15,142 nucleotides of DNA from Nitrospira lenta (GTDB taxonomy: Bacteria; Nitrospirota; Nitrospiria; Nitrospirales; Nitrospiraceae). Where the stretch lies: positions 1-15,142 of the forward strand of contig CAMDRK010000024.1 of the NCBI GenBank assembly GCA_945906715.1, read 5' to 3'. Positions 1 through 7,022 of this stretch are shown here, piece after piece. Numbering within the stretch: position 1 is the stretch's first letter; every line of letters starts with the position of its first letter. Both the position numbers and the translations under genes were made by a program. A model generated the notes under the pieces. That model had not been told where the DNA came from and searched no databases. It saw only the letters and a program-made list of their open reading frames with translations.

Positions 1-94
1 CAGCATCCTGATAGTCGTTTCTACGAGTATGGAGATCATTGCCTATTCGCAAGCGACTAAATTCACGCCTGTCACGTCTGATTGAAGGAGGCCA
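1..94. other. Left-edge leader region, no gene assigned
   Basis: This short stretch precedes the beta-propeller gene. Two plus-strand frames are open from the window edge, one to a TAA at 58-60 and the other to a TGA at 83-85. The tail of an upstream gene may therefore lie here, but neither short peptide is recognisable. The first eight bases (CAGCATCC) match the outer tip of the palindromic repeat at 2404-2525, which could be chance. No convincing promoter was found. Confidence 0.3.
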
Positions 95-1366
95 ATGATG
101 ACAATTCACGGCTCGGTGCGCAGAGGTTTGTCTCGTCTTACTCTTGCTCTCGCGGCAAATGCCCTGGTTTGGGCAGGAGTGGGAATCGGGGGCATCGCTC
201 CGGCCTCTGCCTATGAAGTGTGGCTGACAGATCAATCTGATACGGCGAAAGAAAGCGGGGGTTTTCTCTATATCTATGACGGTGCAGCGCTCGCGGCGAA
301 CCCTGCCGCTGCAAAACCGGCCGTGACCATCGACCTTTCCGGCGAGATCAACACATTTTGCGAAGCGGCGACCAAGAAACCGGTCCGGCGTCCGCATATG
401 TTGTTCTTCAACAAAGACCAGAGTCATGCGATCCTCTCGTTCCTGAGCGGCCACGTGTTATTCATGGATGCCAAGACGCGTAAGCCGGAGGCCTGCTTAT
501 CGATGGGGAAGAATGTCCATGCGGCCTGGCCGACGCCTAATCAGAAGATGGCGATTGCGGCGAATATCATCGAAAAGAAATTTACCCGTATTTGGACCGA
601 CTATGCGGCGCATACATTCAGCTTTGATCCCGAAAAGGATGTGGTAAATCTTGCCTTGTTGGAGGGTGGGGAACGCCCGGATACCTCGCCGATATGCCCC
701 ATCACTGAGTCATCCAGTCGCTATGCGTTTGTGACGCTGCGGGGAGGAGGGCTATTCGTATTCGATGTCACCACCACGCCGATGAGCCTTGTGGCCACAC
801 TCAACAATAATGAGATCCATCCTGCCGGTTGTGGCGGCATTCAGGTCGGCGAGACGATGTATGTCAATTCCGGTGGCGGCTGGCCGGTGGCGCCTCTCTC
901 CTACGATATCTATGCTCTCGACCTATCCACCCTTCCCAAGTCTGTTTCAGCCAAGTTGGTGTCTTCACGAGATGAGCAATTCGCCGACTCCCACGGGATG
1001 GCCGCGGTTGGACGGTATGTCTGGAGTGCTGACCGAGCAGGAAACAATATCGAAATCATCGATACGGTCTCAAACTTGAGCGTGGGCGCGATCGATCTGG
1101 TGACGGATGGGAACAAGGATCCAGCTCCCGATCTCTTGGAGAATGCACCGGACAATCAGTATGTGTTCGTCGGGCTGCGCGGCCCTACCCCGCTTACAGG
1201 GAATGACAAGACGCACCACAATGCCAAAGGGACGATTCCCGGTGTCGGCGTCATTCACGTGGATGGCGGAGGGAAGGTCGGTCACTATAAGGGGCAGGCG
1301 GTTGTCACGAATATGAAAGAGGGAAAAGAAACCGCTGATCCCCACGGGATCGCCATCCGGAAGTAG
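95..1366 (+). CDS. Secreted beta-propeller protein of unknown function
   Basis: The 423-residue protein has a clear Sec signal peptide: basic residues near 9-14, a hydrophobic core about 15-33 and a likely cut after Ala39 (APASA, then YEVW). It should act in the periplasm or outside the cell. The mature part has repeated strand-turn units typical of YVTN/selenium-binding-like propellers, such as GGLFVFDV at 218-225, NNIEIIDT at 317-324 and GVGVIHVD at 383-390. Several loops end in His-Gly or similar (NVH at 140-142, DSHG at 298-301, DPHG at 415-418), a pattern that in other propellers can hold a metal or cofactor. Four cysteines are scattered (89, 134, 201, 246) with no CxxCH haem motif. Two ATGs lie side by side at 95 and 98. 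GGAGG at 87-91 leaves 3 nt to the first and 6 nt to the second, so the second start is slightly favoured. The function is not identified; the propeller fold is inferred from the repeat pattern alone. Confidence 0.85.
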   Translation: MMTIHGSVRRGLSRLTLALAANALVWAGVGIGGIAPASAYEVWLTDQSDTAKESGGFLYIYDGAALAANPAAAKPAVTIDLSGEINTFCEAATKKPVRRPHMLFFNKDQSHAILSFLSGHVLFMDAKTRKPEACLSMGKNVHAAWPTPNQKMAIAANIIEKKFTRIWTDYAAHTFSFDPEKDVVNLALLEGGERPDTSPICPITESSSRYAFVTLRGGGLFVFDVTTTPMSLVATLNNNEIHPAGCGGIQVGETMYVNSGGGWPVAPLSYDIYALDLSTLPKSVSAKLVSSRDEQFADSHGMAAVGRYVWSADRAGNNIEIIDTVSNLSVGAIDLVTDGNKDPAPDLLENAPDNQYVFVGLRGPTPLTGNDKTHHNAKGTIPGVGVIHVDGGGKVGHYKGQAVVTNMKEGKETADPHGIAIRK

Positions 1367-1390
1367 TGTCGTTCTTGATTCACAGCGTGG

Positions 1391-1414
1391 GGCCGCGGCA
1401 TTGTCGCCGCGGCC
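1391..1414. terminator. GC-rich hairpin after the beta-propeller gene
   Basis: A perfect 9-bp inverted repeat, GGCCGCGGC (1391-1399) and GCCGCGGCC (1406-1414), flanks the 6-nt loop ATTGTC and can extend by one G-U pair. It starts 25 bp after the stop codon at 1366. No run of T follows it, so it is not a textbook intrinsic terminator. It may stabilise the mRNA end or work with Rho. Confidence 0.45.
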
Positions 1415-1485
1415 TACCTCATTGAGCCCCATCGTCACATACCCCTCGCAGACATCAATAGTCCGCTCACCTTGGAGAACACAGC

Positions 1486-2325
1486 ATGGCCTTGACCACC
1501 TATAATCATGTGCTGGTTCCTTCGTTCATGTATGGCACGGCGTGGAAAAAAGAGGCTACGACGGAGTTGGTGCAGTTAGCCGTGGCGGCGGGTTTCACAG
1601 CCATCGATACGGCCAACCAACTGATCCATTACCAGGAAGCGTTGGTGGGGGAAGCCTTGCTGGCCCTTGCGCAGCAAGGGGTCACGCGAGATCGGCTGTT
1701 TCTCCAGACCAAGTTTACACCGACGAATGGCCAGGACCATCGCACCCCCTACGATGCCTCGGCCAACCTCACCACGCAAGTGACTCAGTCCTTCGACAGC
1801 TCGTTGGTCCACCTGCACACCGACTATCTGGACTCCTATGTTTTGCACGGGCCCTATCAGCGGCAGGGATTAGGCAACGCGGACTGGGAAGTGTGGGCCG
1901 CCATCGAAGGGATCTATCGGTCAGGGAAAACGAAGATGATCGGCATTAGCAATGTCACGGCTGAGCAGCTCACCCAGCTTTGTGCCAAGGCGGCGGTGAA
2001 GCCTATGATGGTGCAGAACCGCTGTTATGCCGCACTTGGATGGGACAAAGAGGTGCGGGAGATCTGCCGGGTCCATGACATCATCTATCAAGGCTTTTCG
2101 CTGTTGACTGCGAATCAAGGTATCTTTGCCGAGCCAGCCATTAGGGCCATCGCTCAACGGTTAGGGACTGGACTTGCACAAGTCGTCTTTCGGTTTGCAA
2201 TGCAGATCGGGATGCTCCCGTTGACCGGTACCATGAACCCACAGCATATGAAAGAGGATCTCCAGGCAGAACAGCTCACCCTCACTCCCGAAGACATGCA
2301 GGTAATCGAAACGATCGGGCTGTAG
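1486..2325 (+). CDS. Aldo/keto reductase
   Basis: The 279-residue protein has the aldo/keto reductase (TIM-barrel, NADPH-dependent carbonyl reductase) pattern. The catalytic tetrad can be placed as Asp41 (in AIDTA), Tyr49 (in IHYQE), Lys76 (in LQTKF) and His121 (in VLHGP). The Tyr lies two residues further from the Asp than in the classical DTAxxYxNE motif. I recall the same spacing from an AKR subgroup with HYxE. Cofactor-side motifs include GISN at 173-176 and PLTGTMNP near 243-250, where many AKRs instead have PIPK. The length is near the usual 270-320. GGAG at 1474-1477 lies 8 nt before the ATG, which supports this start. The substrate cannot be told from the sequence. It stands alone between a hairpin and the palindromic repeat. 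Confidence 0.9.
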   Translation: MALTTYNHVLVPSFMYGTAWKKEATTELVQLAVAAGFTAIDTANQLIHYQEALVGEALLALAQQGVTRDRLFLQTKFTPTNGQDHRTPYDASANLTTQVTQSFDSSLVHLHTDYLDSYVLHGPYQRQGLGNADWEVWAAIEGIYRSGKTKMIGISNVTAEQLTQLCAKAAVKPMMVQNRCYAALGWDKEVREICRVHDIIYQGFSLLTANQGIFAEPAIRAIAQRLGTGLAQVVFRFAMQIGMLPLTGTMNPQHMKEDLQAEQLTLTPEDMQVIETIGL

Positions 2326-2338
2326 AGCGAAACGCTCT
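2324..2338 (+). terminator. Small hairpin overlapping the reductase stop codon
   Basis: AGAGCG (2324-2329) and CGCTCT (2333-2338) pair around an AAA loop, and the left arm contains part of the TAG stop. An 8-bp inverted repeat follows, GGCACTTT (2341-2348) with AAAGTGCC (2391-2398). There is no clear T run after either. These may be minor 3'-end structures ahead of the larger palindrome at 2404-2525. Confidence 0.3.
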
Positions 2339-2403
2339 GAGGCACTTTGGGTGGAAGCTAAGTCGGGCTGCGAAAAATGGTGGCAATATGAAAGTGCCAC
2401 GCA

Positions 2404-2525
2404 GGATGCTCAAAAAGACCGTCCAGCAAGGCCGCAGCCGATGAAAGCACCGGAGGCGTAGCCTCTGGGCTACGTTGAGGATGCTTTCGAGGTGAGAACG
2501 AAGCTGGCGGGCTTTTTCAGCATCC
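2404..2525. repeat. Imperfect palindromic repeat (REP/MITE-like), probable bidirectional terminator
   Basis: The 122-bp element has near-matching ends. The left end starts GGATGCTCAAAAAGACCG and the reverse complement of the right end starts GGATGCTGAAAAAGCCCG, and both arms continue into CCAGC. Two inner blocks also pair: GAAAGCA with TGCTTTC, and at the centre CGTAGCC (2457-2463) with GGCTACG (2468-2474) around a TCTG loop. The whole can fold as a long interrupted hairpin or cruciform. Reading rightward, a GC stem ending GCTGGCGGG is followed by CTTTTTC; reading leftward, GCTGGACGG is followed by TCTTTTTG. It could thus stop transcription from both convergent neighbours. It ends 2 bp before the ABC transporter stop codon. 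No transposase is present and no target duplication is obvious. Its being a multicopy Nitrospira repeat is recollection, not something this window proves. Confidence 0.7.
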
Positions 2526-2527
2526 GG

Positions 2528-4258
2528 CTAGGAGGGGAGTTCGATGAGCCTCAAGGTATAGAGGTACTGGTAGAGTCCTTTATGGTCCATCAGTTCAGCA
2601 TGAGTGCCGGTTTCCACGAGGCGCCCCTTGTTGAGGACGAGGATGCGATCGGCTCGTTGAATGGTCGTCAAACGATGGGCGATCACAAAGGTCGTTCGGC
2701 CCTTCATGAGTTGTTCCAATGCCTCCTGGACGAGTCGTTCCGACTCACTGTCGAGGGCAGAGGTGGCTTCATCCAACAACAAGATTCGTGGATTTTTTAC
2801 AATGGCCCGGGCTATGGCGATGCGCTGTCGCTGTCCGCCTGATACATTGATTCCCTTTTCCCCCACGATGGTCTGATACTGGTCCGGGAAGCTCATGATG
2901 AAGTCGTGGGCATGGGCCGCACGGCTTGCTGCCACCACCTCTTCCTGAGTGGCCTTCTCGTCTCCGTAGCGGATATTGTCGAGAATCGTCCCGCCGAACA
3001 AGATCGTCTCTTGCGGAACCAGCGCGATCTGCCGATACCAACTGTCCATGGTGACTTGGCGGAGATCGTGCCCGTCGATGGTGATGTGCCCCTCAGTCGG
3101 ATCGTAGAAGCGGTGGAGCAAGTTCATTACGGTCGTTTTTCCGGCCCCCGTGGGACCGACGATGGCGACCAGTTCACCTGGCTTCGCTTCGAACGATATA
3201 TCCGCCAAGACCGGCTGGCGTGGATCGTAGGAAAAACCGATATGCTCAGCTCGGATATGTCCTGAGACGGAAGATAGCGTTGTGGCTGTGGGAGAGTCGC
3301 TCACCTCGGAGCCTGTGTCAAGAATTTCGAATACCCGTTGGGTGGCGCCCTGCGCCTCCCTGATCTGTGCGAACACGCGGGCAGCGGAACTGAAGGGGCC
3401 GATCAGGATCCCGGCAAAGAGGACGAATGCAAAGAGATCGCCCGGAGACACGCTCCCATCGATGACTTGCCGTCCCCCATACCACAGTACCGCCGCCGCC
3501 GCAGAGAAGGTCAGGAGGCTGATGGCCGGAATAAACACCGCCATGACCCCGGCCTTTCGCATCGTCAACGCTAAGGTCTGTTCGACTTGCGCGGCAAACC
3601 TGGTCTCTTCGCGTTGTGTTTGGACGAAGGACTTCACGATCCTGATGCCGGAGATTACTTCCTCGATCAGGGTACTCATTGCAGCGGTGTGATCTTGAAT
3701 CGAGGTCGAGAGGGATTTCAGTCTTCGTCCAAAGACCTTGGCCACAAGCACGAGCAGCGGGAGCAGAATCAGGATTAAGAGGCAGAGCCGCCAATTCATC
3801 ATCAGCAAGAATGTGATCCCTCCGACGAAGGTCACGAGTTGTTTTGCACTGTCGATCGGCGTTTCGGTGACGACCGACTGGACGACCGTCACGTCATTCA
3901 TGAGCCGTGAGAGGAGTTCGCCGGTTCGCCGGCGGGAGAAAAAGCTTACCGATAGGGTATGCAGATGCGCAAAGAGATGGCGGCGAAAGTCGGCGATGAT
4001 GCGTTGCGAAATCCATGCAGTTAAATAGCTATGGCCCATCGAACAGAGCCCCTGCAGCACGACGAGCCCGAGAAAGACGGTAATCATGTCCGTCATTCTG
4101 GACTGGTCGTGTTGCACGGTAATGACATCCCACAGGGTGCCTGCCAGCCGTAGCAGGGCGAGATTGATGGCGGCGACACCCATGACCAGCAGGCCTGCCA
4201 GCACCATACGGGACAGGTAGGGTCTCAGGAATGGGAGAAATCGTGAGAAGGTGGACAT
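2528..4258 (-). CDS. MsbA-like ABC exporter (fused membrane and ATPase domains)
   Basis: This 576-residue half-transporter works as a homodimer in the inner membrane and belongs to the MsbA/lipid-A or multidrug exporter family. The N-terminal half (about 1-315) carries six membrane segments, roughly at 17-40, 58-80, 140-158, 159-178, 240-262 and 274-295. The ATPase domain (about 335-576) has Walker A GPTGAGKT at 368-375, Q-loop Gln416, signature VSGGQ at 472-476, Walker B ILLLDE at 492-497, D-loop SALD at 500-503 and switch His528. All key residues are intact. The length matches MsbA (about 580). The start is fixed from above by an in-frame TAA 15 bp upstream, although no good ribosome-binding site is visible. 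It is the last gene of a minus-strand group that begins with the bS22-like gene. Lipid A-core flipping is plausible but not proven; other hydrophobic substrates are possible. Confidence 0.93.
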   Translation of the reverse strand: MSTFSRFLPFLRPYLSRMVLAGLLVMGVAAINLALLRLAGTLWDVITVQHDQSRMTDMITVFLGLVVLQGLCSMGHSYLTAWISQRIIADFRRHLFAHLHTLSVSFFSRRRTGELLSRLMNDVTVVQSVVTETPIDSAKQLVTFVGGITFLLMMNWRLCLLILILLPLLVLVAKVFGRRLKSLSTSIQDHTAAMSTLIEEVISGIRIVKSFVQTQREETRFAAQVEQTLALTMRKAGVMAVFIPAISLLTFSAAAAVLWYGGRQVIDGSVSPGDLFAFVLFAGILIGPFSSAARVFAQIREAQGATQRVFEILDTGSEVSDSPTATTLSSVSGHIRAEHIGFSYDPRQPVLADISFEAKPGELVAIVGPTGAGKTTVMNLLHRFYDPTEGHITIDGHDLRQVTMDSWYRQIALVPQETILFGGTILDNIRYGDEKATQEEVVAASRAAHAHDFIMSFPDQYQTIVGEKGINVSGGQRQRIAIARAIVKNPRILLLDEATSALDSESERLVQEALEQLMKGRTTFVIAHRLTTIQRADRILVLNKGRLVETGTHAELMDHKGLYQYLYTLRLIELPS

Positions 4259-4341
4259 GGTGAGGGGGCGGTCTTAGTGGAGATGGGCTACGGAAAACCT
4301 GGAGAGAACGGTGGAGGGGCGGAAGCCGCCGCCGGAGACAG

Positions 4342-4560
4342 CTACAGCTCTGTGATGGACTCGATCATGTTCTTGTTGATGCCCACGAAGTCCGAGCGAT
4401 CCTTCTCATTGATCATCACGTCTGTGAGGCTGATGAAGAGACGTTGCTCTTCATTGATCGCATCGGACACACGATTCCTCATGGGGGGAATGAGGAAGTC
4501 GCCAACGTAGGTGCAGCTCACAGTCCGGACGCGGATGCGAACTTTCTTGCCATCTGGCAC
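4342..4560 (-). CDS. Small conserved hypothetical protein (72 aa)
   Basis: The product is a 72-residue soluble protein with no signal peptide or membrane segment. The pattern GDFLIPPMRNRVSDAINEE followed by FISLTD reads like a compact beta-rich domain, and I have seen similar motifs (small G-x-L-x-x-P ... R-x-S-D-x-x-N ... F-I-x-L-T-D proteins, possibly the family catalogued as DUF6812). That family name is from memory and unverified. The sequence looks genuine rather than a shadow: it has balanced composition, and it lies between two minus-strand genes, 27 bp after the bS22-like stop and 83 bp before the ABC exporter start. A purine-rich stretch (AGGGGAGG) precedes the ATG but at a long spacing of about 15 nt. 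Function unknown. Confidence 0.7.
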   Translation of the reverse strand: MPDGKKVRIRVRTVSCTYVGDFLIPPMRNRVSDAINEEQRLFISLTDVMINEKDRSDFVGINKNMIESITEL

Positions 4561-4587
4561 GGCCCCCCCTCCCCTTCTCAGGTGAGT

Positions 4588-4683
4588 CTAGCTTTTACGG
4601 CGTTCAAACTTTTGACGCCGGCGCAGCTTCTTGTACTTGTGCTTGCGCATTTTTTTACGGCGTTTTTTCAGCACACTGGACAT
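4588..4683 (-). CDS. bS22/mS38-type small ribosomal protein (AURKAIP1/COX24 domain)
   Basis: A 31-codon reading frame runs from ATG at 4683 to TAG at 4588-4590. Its product begins MSSVLKKRRKKMRKHKYKKL and is almost half Lys and Arg. The pattern S-V-x-K-K-R-R-K-K-M-x-K-x-K-x-x-K-L-x-R-R, ending in F-E-R-R, is that of the AURKAIP1/COX24 domain (Pfam DUF1713). Members include mitochondrial ribosomal protein mS38 and the mycobacterial small-subunit protein bS22, which is about the same size. The protein probably binds 16S rRNA near the decoding region. AGGAG at 4693-4697 lies 9 nt before the ATG, and a plausible promoter sits at 4709-4737. The gene is so short that length-filtered gene finders usually miss it. 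It leads the minus-strand group with the 72-aa gene and the ABC exporter. Confidence 0.88.
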   Translation of the reverse strand: MSSVLKKRRKKMRKHKYKKLRRRQKFERRKS

Positions 4684-4708
4684 GCGTTCTCTCTCCTGCA
4701 AAGGGAGA

Positions 4709-4737
4709 AGTTTAGAAGTTTCTGCCTCAAATTGCAA
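4709..4737 (-). promoter_or_regulatory. Probable promoter of the bS22-like gene
   Basis: Reading the minus strand, TTGCAA (4737-4732, 4 of 6 matches to the -35 consensus) is separated by 17 bp from TAAACT (4714-4709, 4 of 6 to the -10). Transcription would begin near 4702, giving a leader of about 19 nt that holds the AGGAG ribosome-binding site. The match is moderate and based on sigma70-type consensus only. Confidence 0.4.
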
Positions 4738-4830
4738 GGTCATCAACGGATTAAATTCAGCATGGTTGGGGTGGGGCCGATCGGCCGGGAAGAGAACCTA
4801 TGATGCAGTGACGGTGGACTCACGGGCCGC

Positions 4831-4859
4831 TTGACCTGCCTGATACCCGTTCCTATACT
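4831..4859 (+). promoter_or_regulatory. Strong sigma70-like promoter for the lipoprotein-nadB operon
   Basis: TTGACC (4831-4836) and TATACT (4854-4859) each match the consensus at 5 of 6 positions and are spaced exactly 17 bp apart. The lipoprotein ATG at 4869 begins only 10 bp after the last base of the -10 box. The expected start of transcription, near 4866, leaves a leader of 0-3 nt, which implies a leaderless or nearly leaderless mRNA. This fits the absence of any ribosome-binding site before that ATG. Confidence 0.6.
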
Positions 4860-4868
4860 GCAACCAGC

Positions 4869-5375
4869 ATGTCATCGCACAAATTTCCACTGTTTCCCAT
4901 CTTGGTCCTGCTCGGCGCGATATCCTTGCTCGGCGTCGGCTGCGGCGGCAAGGCGAATCTACACCCCGAAGATCACGAACGGTACCTCCGTATCGATCGG
5001 GCAGTGGAATCACTGCGTCAAGCCTACGTGAAGAAAGATTCGTCGGATCTGGCATCGCTCATGACGCCAGGCGACCAACTTGAGCGGATGCGGGAAGAGG
5101 CTCAGGGTGATTTTGCAATATTTAGCGCCATCACGTTGGACTTCGCGGTCGAGCGCATTATGATCCAAGGGGATGACATCGATGTGTTCGTGCATTGGCA
5201 GGGGCTGTGGAAAAAAAACGCGGACGATCCGGGGCTCCGCCAACGAGGCCATACACGACTGCAGTGGGTCGGAACAAAGTCGATTCTGTTGCGAGGAATT
5301 CAGGGCGATACTCCCTTTGGTATGAACGCGCGGCAGGCCCCGATCAATCCCGCACATTCCCCCCCAAAGAAGTAA
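4869..5375 (+). CDS. Small lipoprotein, possibly NTF2-like fold
   Basis: The 168-residue protein begins with a short basic n-region, a hydrophobic core (about 7-21) and a lipobox-like LGVGC with Cys25 as the lipidation site. The -3 residue is Gly, which is allowed but not ideal. The mature part is one small domain. An early helix carries IDRAVESLRQAYVKKD, then comes DLASLMTP, and then strands such as IDVFVHWQGLWKK and TRLQWV. That is the helix-then-curved-sheet order of NTF2-like/SnoaL-like domains, which is an inference. A Pro-rich tail ends the protein. There is no ribosome-binding site; the promoter position suggests a leaderless start. It ends 3 bp before nadB and should be co-transcribed with it, although no link to NAD synthesis is apparent. 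Function unknown. Confidence 0.8.
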   Translation: MSSHKFPLFPILVLLGAISLLGVGCGGKANLHPEDHERYLRIDRAVESLRQAYVKKDSSDLASLMTPGDQLERMREEAQGDFAIFSAITLDFAVERIMIQGDDIDVFVHWQGLWKKNADDPGLRQRGHTRLQWVGTKSILLRGIQGDTPFGMNARQAPINPAHSPPKK

Positions 5376-5378
5376 TCT

Positions 5379-7022
5379 ATGCCATCTCGTCGATCTCGTG
5401 CTCCGGTTCAGGCTGATTTTTTGGTCATCGGGAGCGGTGTGGCCGGTCTCCGCGCGGCGTTGGAGCTGAGCCGTTCCGGTCGTGTCACGGTATTGACGAA
5501 AGGGCACCCGCTTCAGAGCAGTTCAATTCATGCGCAGGGCGGGGTGGCGGTGGCGATGAGTGAAGAAGACGACGTGGCCATCCATTTAACCGACACGCTC
5601 AAGGCAGGGCATGGGCTTTGCCGGAAAGAAGCGGTGCGGGTGCTTGTTGAAGAAGGACCTGAGCGGATTCAAGAATTGATTGGATGGGGGGCTAAGTTTG
5701 ACAAAGTCGGCGGTAAGTTTGCCTTCGCTCGGGAGGCTGCTCACAGTCGAAGCCGTATTCTGCGCGCGCGTGGGGATGCCACAGGGAACGAGATGGTGCG
5801 AGTGTTGATTGCCGAGGTGAATCGGCAGGAGCATATTCAGCGGTTGGATCATCACTTTACCGTCGATCTTGTCGTCGACGCCGGACGTTGCTGTGGGGCT
5901 GTTGTGCTGGATGAAGGGTCTGGCCGCCAATTCGTGTTGCCGGCTCGTGCGATCGTGCTGACTACCGGCGGAGCTGGGCATATCTATGCGCGGACGACCA
6001 ATCCTCCGAACGCCACCGGCGATGGGATGGCCATGGCACTGCGTGCGGGAGCGGTGCTTCAAGATATGGAGTTCGTGCAATTCCATCCCACTGCACTCTA
6101 TTTGCCGTCGAGTCCGCCATTCTTGCTGTCGGAAGCGATGCGCGGCGAGGGTGCGCAACTTCGTAACAATAAAGGGGCGCTGTTCATGCAGCGATACCAC
6201 CCCATGGGCGCGTTAGCCCCAAGAGACATCGTGTCCCGTGCAATCTTGGCGGAGATGGCGGCGACGAAAGCCCGTCATGTCTATCTTGACGTCACCCACT
6301 TGGGAGCGGAGTTTGTGAAACGGCGATTCCCGACGATTTATGCCACGTGCCTTCGCTATGACATCGACATTACGGAAGAATGGATCCCTGTGTCTCCGAG
6401 CGCACATTATATGATGGGTGGGGTCTGGACTGATCTGAACGGTGCGACAACAGTCCCAGGGCTTTTTGCCGCCGGGGAGGTGGCCTGTAGCGGTGTGCAT
6501 GGAGCGAATCGTCTGGCGAGCAATTCCTTGCTCGAAGGGTTGGTGTTTGGCGTACGCGCGGCATTAGCAGCCGTGGCGTTTGCAGAGAGGCACGAGCGTC
6601 CTATACTGTCGTCTCAGGAGTCTACGCTTCGAGCAGGCCAATTCGGCACATTGGAGGATGCGGAAAAGTTGCGAAGCTCACTCAGGCGGACGATGTGGGG
6701 ACAGGTCGGCGTCATTCGCTCAGGGGAGTCGCTTATCCGGGCCTGTGCGCAACTGTCCCGGTGGGCTCAGCTCGTGACCCAGCCATTTGCAAGCCGAGCC
6801 GCGCTGGAGGTGAAAAACATGGTGCAGGTGGCGCAATGCGTTGCGGAGGCTGCGTTGTGGCGAGAGAATAGCGTCGGGGCGCATTACCGGTCAGATTTTC
6901 CAGAGGTCAAGCGGGCCGGTTGGCAACAGCACAGTCGCCTATCGAGCGGGGAAGTCATTACCGGGAAGAGATCTCAGAAATCTCGGGGGTTGCTGTTGTC
7001 TCTGCGGGGGCGTATCGGCTGA
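5379..7022 (+). CDS. nadB: L-aspartate oxidase
   Basis: This cytoplasmic flavoenzyme oxidises L-aspartate to iminoaspartate, the first step of de novo NAD synthesis, and hands the product to quinolinate synthase NadA. At 547 residues it is close to E. coli NadB (540). The FAD-binding GSGVAG is at 18-23, followed by SSSIHAQGGVA at 47-57. The family motif QFHPTAL is at 234-240, active-site RGEGA at 255-259, PRDIVSR with Arg282 near 281-287, His343 in AHYMMGG, and the FAD-contacting HGANRLASNSLLE at 374-386. These separate it from fumarate reductase/succinate dehydrogenase flavoproteins, which share the fold. The helical C-terminal domain ends near YRSDFP, followed by about 45 extra residues rich in Ser and Arg. 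The last 65 bp overlap the convergent transglycosylase gene. nadA and nadC are not in the window. The ATG follows the lipoprotein stop by 3 bp, with a weak AAGAAG upstream. Confidence 0.95.
   Translation: MPSRRSRAPVQADFLVIGSGVAGLRAALELSRSGRVTVLTKGHPLQSSSIHAQGGVAVAMSEEDDVAIHLTDTLKAGHGLCRKEAVRVLVEEGPERIQELIGWGAKFDKVGGKFAFAREAAHSRSRILRARGDATGNEMVRVLIAEVNRQEHIQRLDHHFTVDLVVDAGRCCGAVVLDEGSGRQFVLPARAIVLTTGGAGHIYARTTNPPNATGDGMAMALRAGAVLQDMEFVQFHPTALYLPSSPPFLLSEAMRGEGAQLRNNKGALFMQRYHPMGALAPRDIVSRAILAEMAATKARHVYLDVTHLGAEFVKRRFPTIYATCLRYDIDITEEWIPVSPSAHYMMGGVWTDLNGATTVPGLFAAGEVACSGVHGANRLASNSLLEGLVFGVRAALAAVAFAERHERPILSSQESTLRAGQFGTLEDAEKLRSSLRRTMWGQVGVIRSGESLIRACAQLSRWAQLVTQPFASRAALEVKNMVQVAQCVAEAALWRENSVGAHYRSDFPEVKRAGWQQHSRLSSGEVITGKRSQKSRGLLLSLRGRIG

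Noticed and set aside
1..8. Left window edge as the end of a second repeat copy
   Set aside because: Only eight matching bases are visible; not enough to annotate a copy.
2492..2842. Plus-strand frame starting inside the palindromic repeat
   Set aside because: Most of it is antisense to the ABC ATPase domain with intact Walker and signature motifs.
4444..4803. 119-residue plus-strand frame over the bS22-like and 72-aa genes
   Set aside because: No recognisable domain, and it conflicts with two better supported minus-strand genes.
5586..6200. 204-residue frame antisense to nadB
   Set aside because: The nadB motifs on the plus strand are unambiguous, and the antisense product is rich in His, Arg and Ser with no domain.
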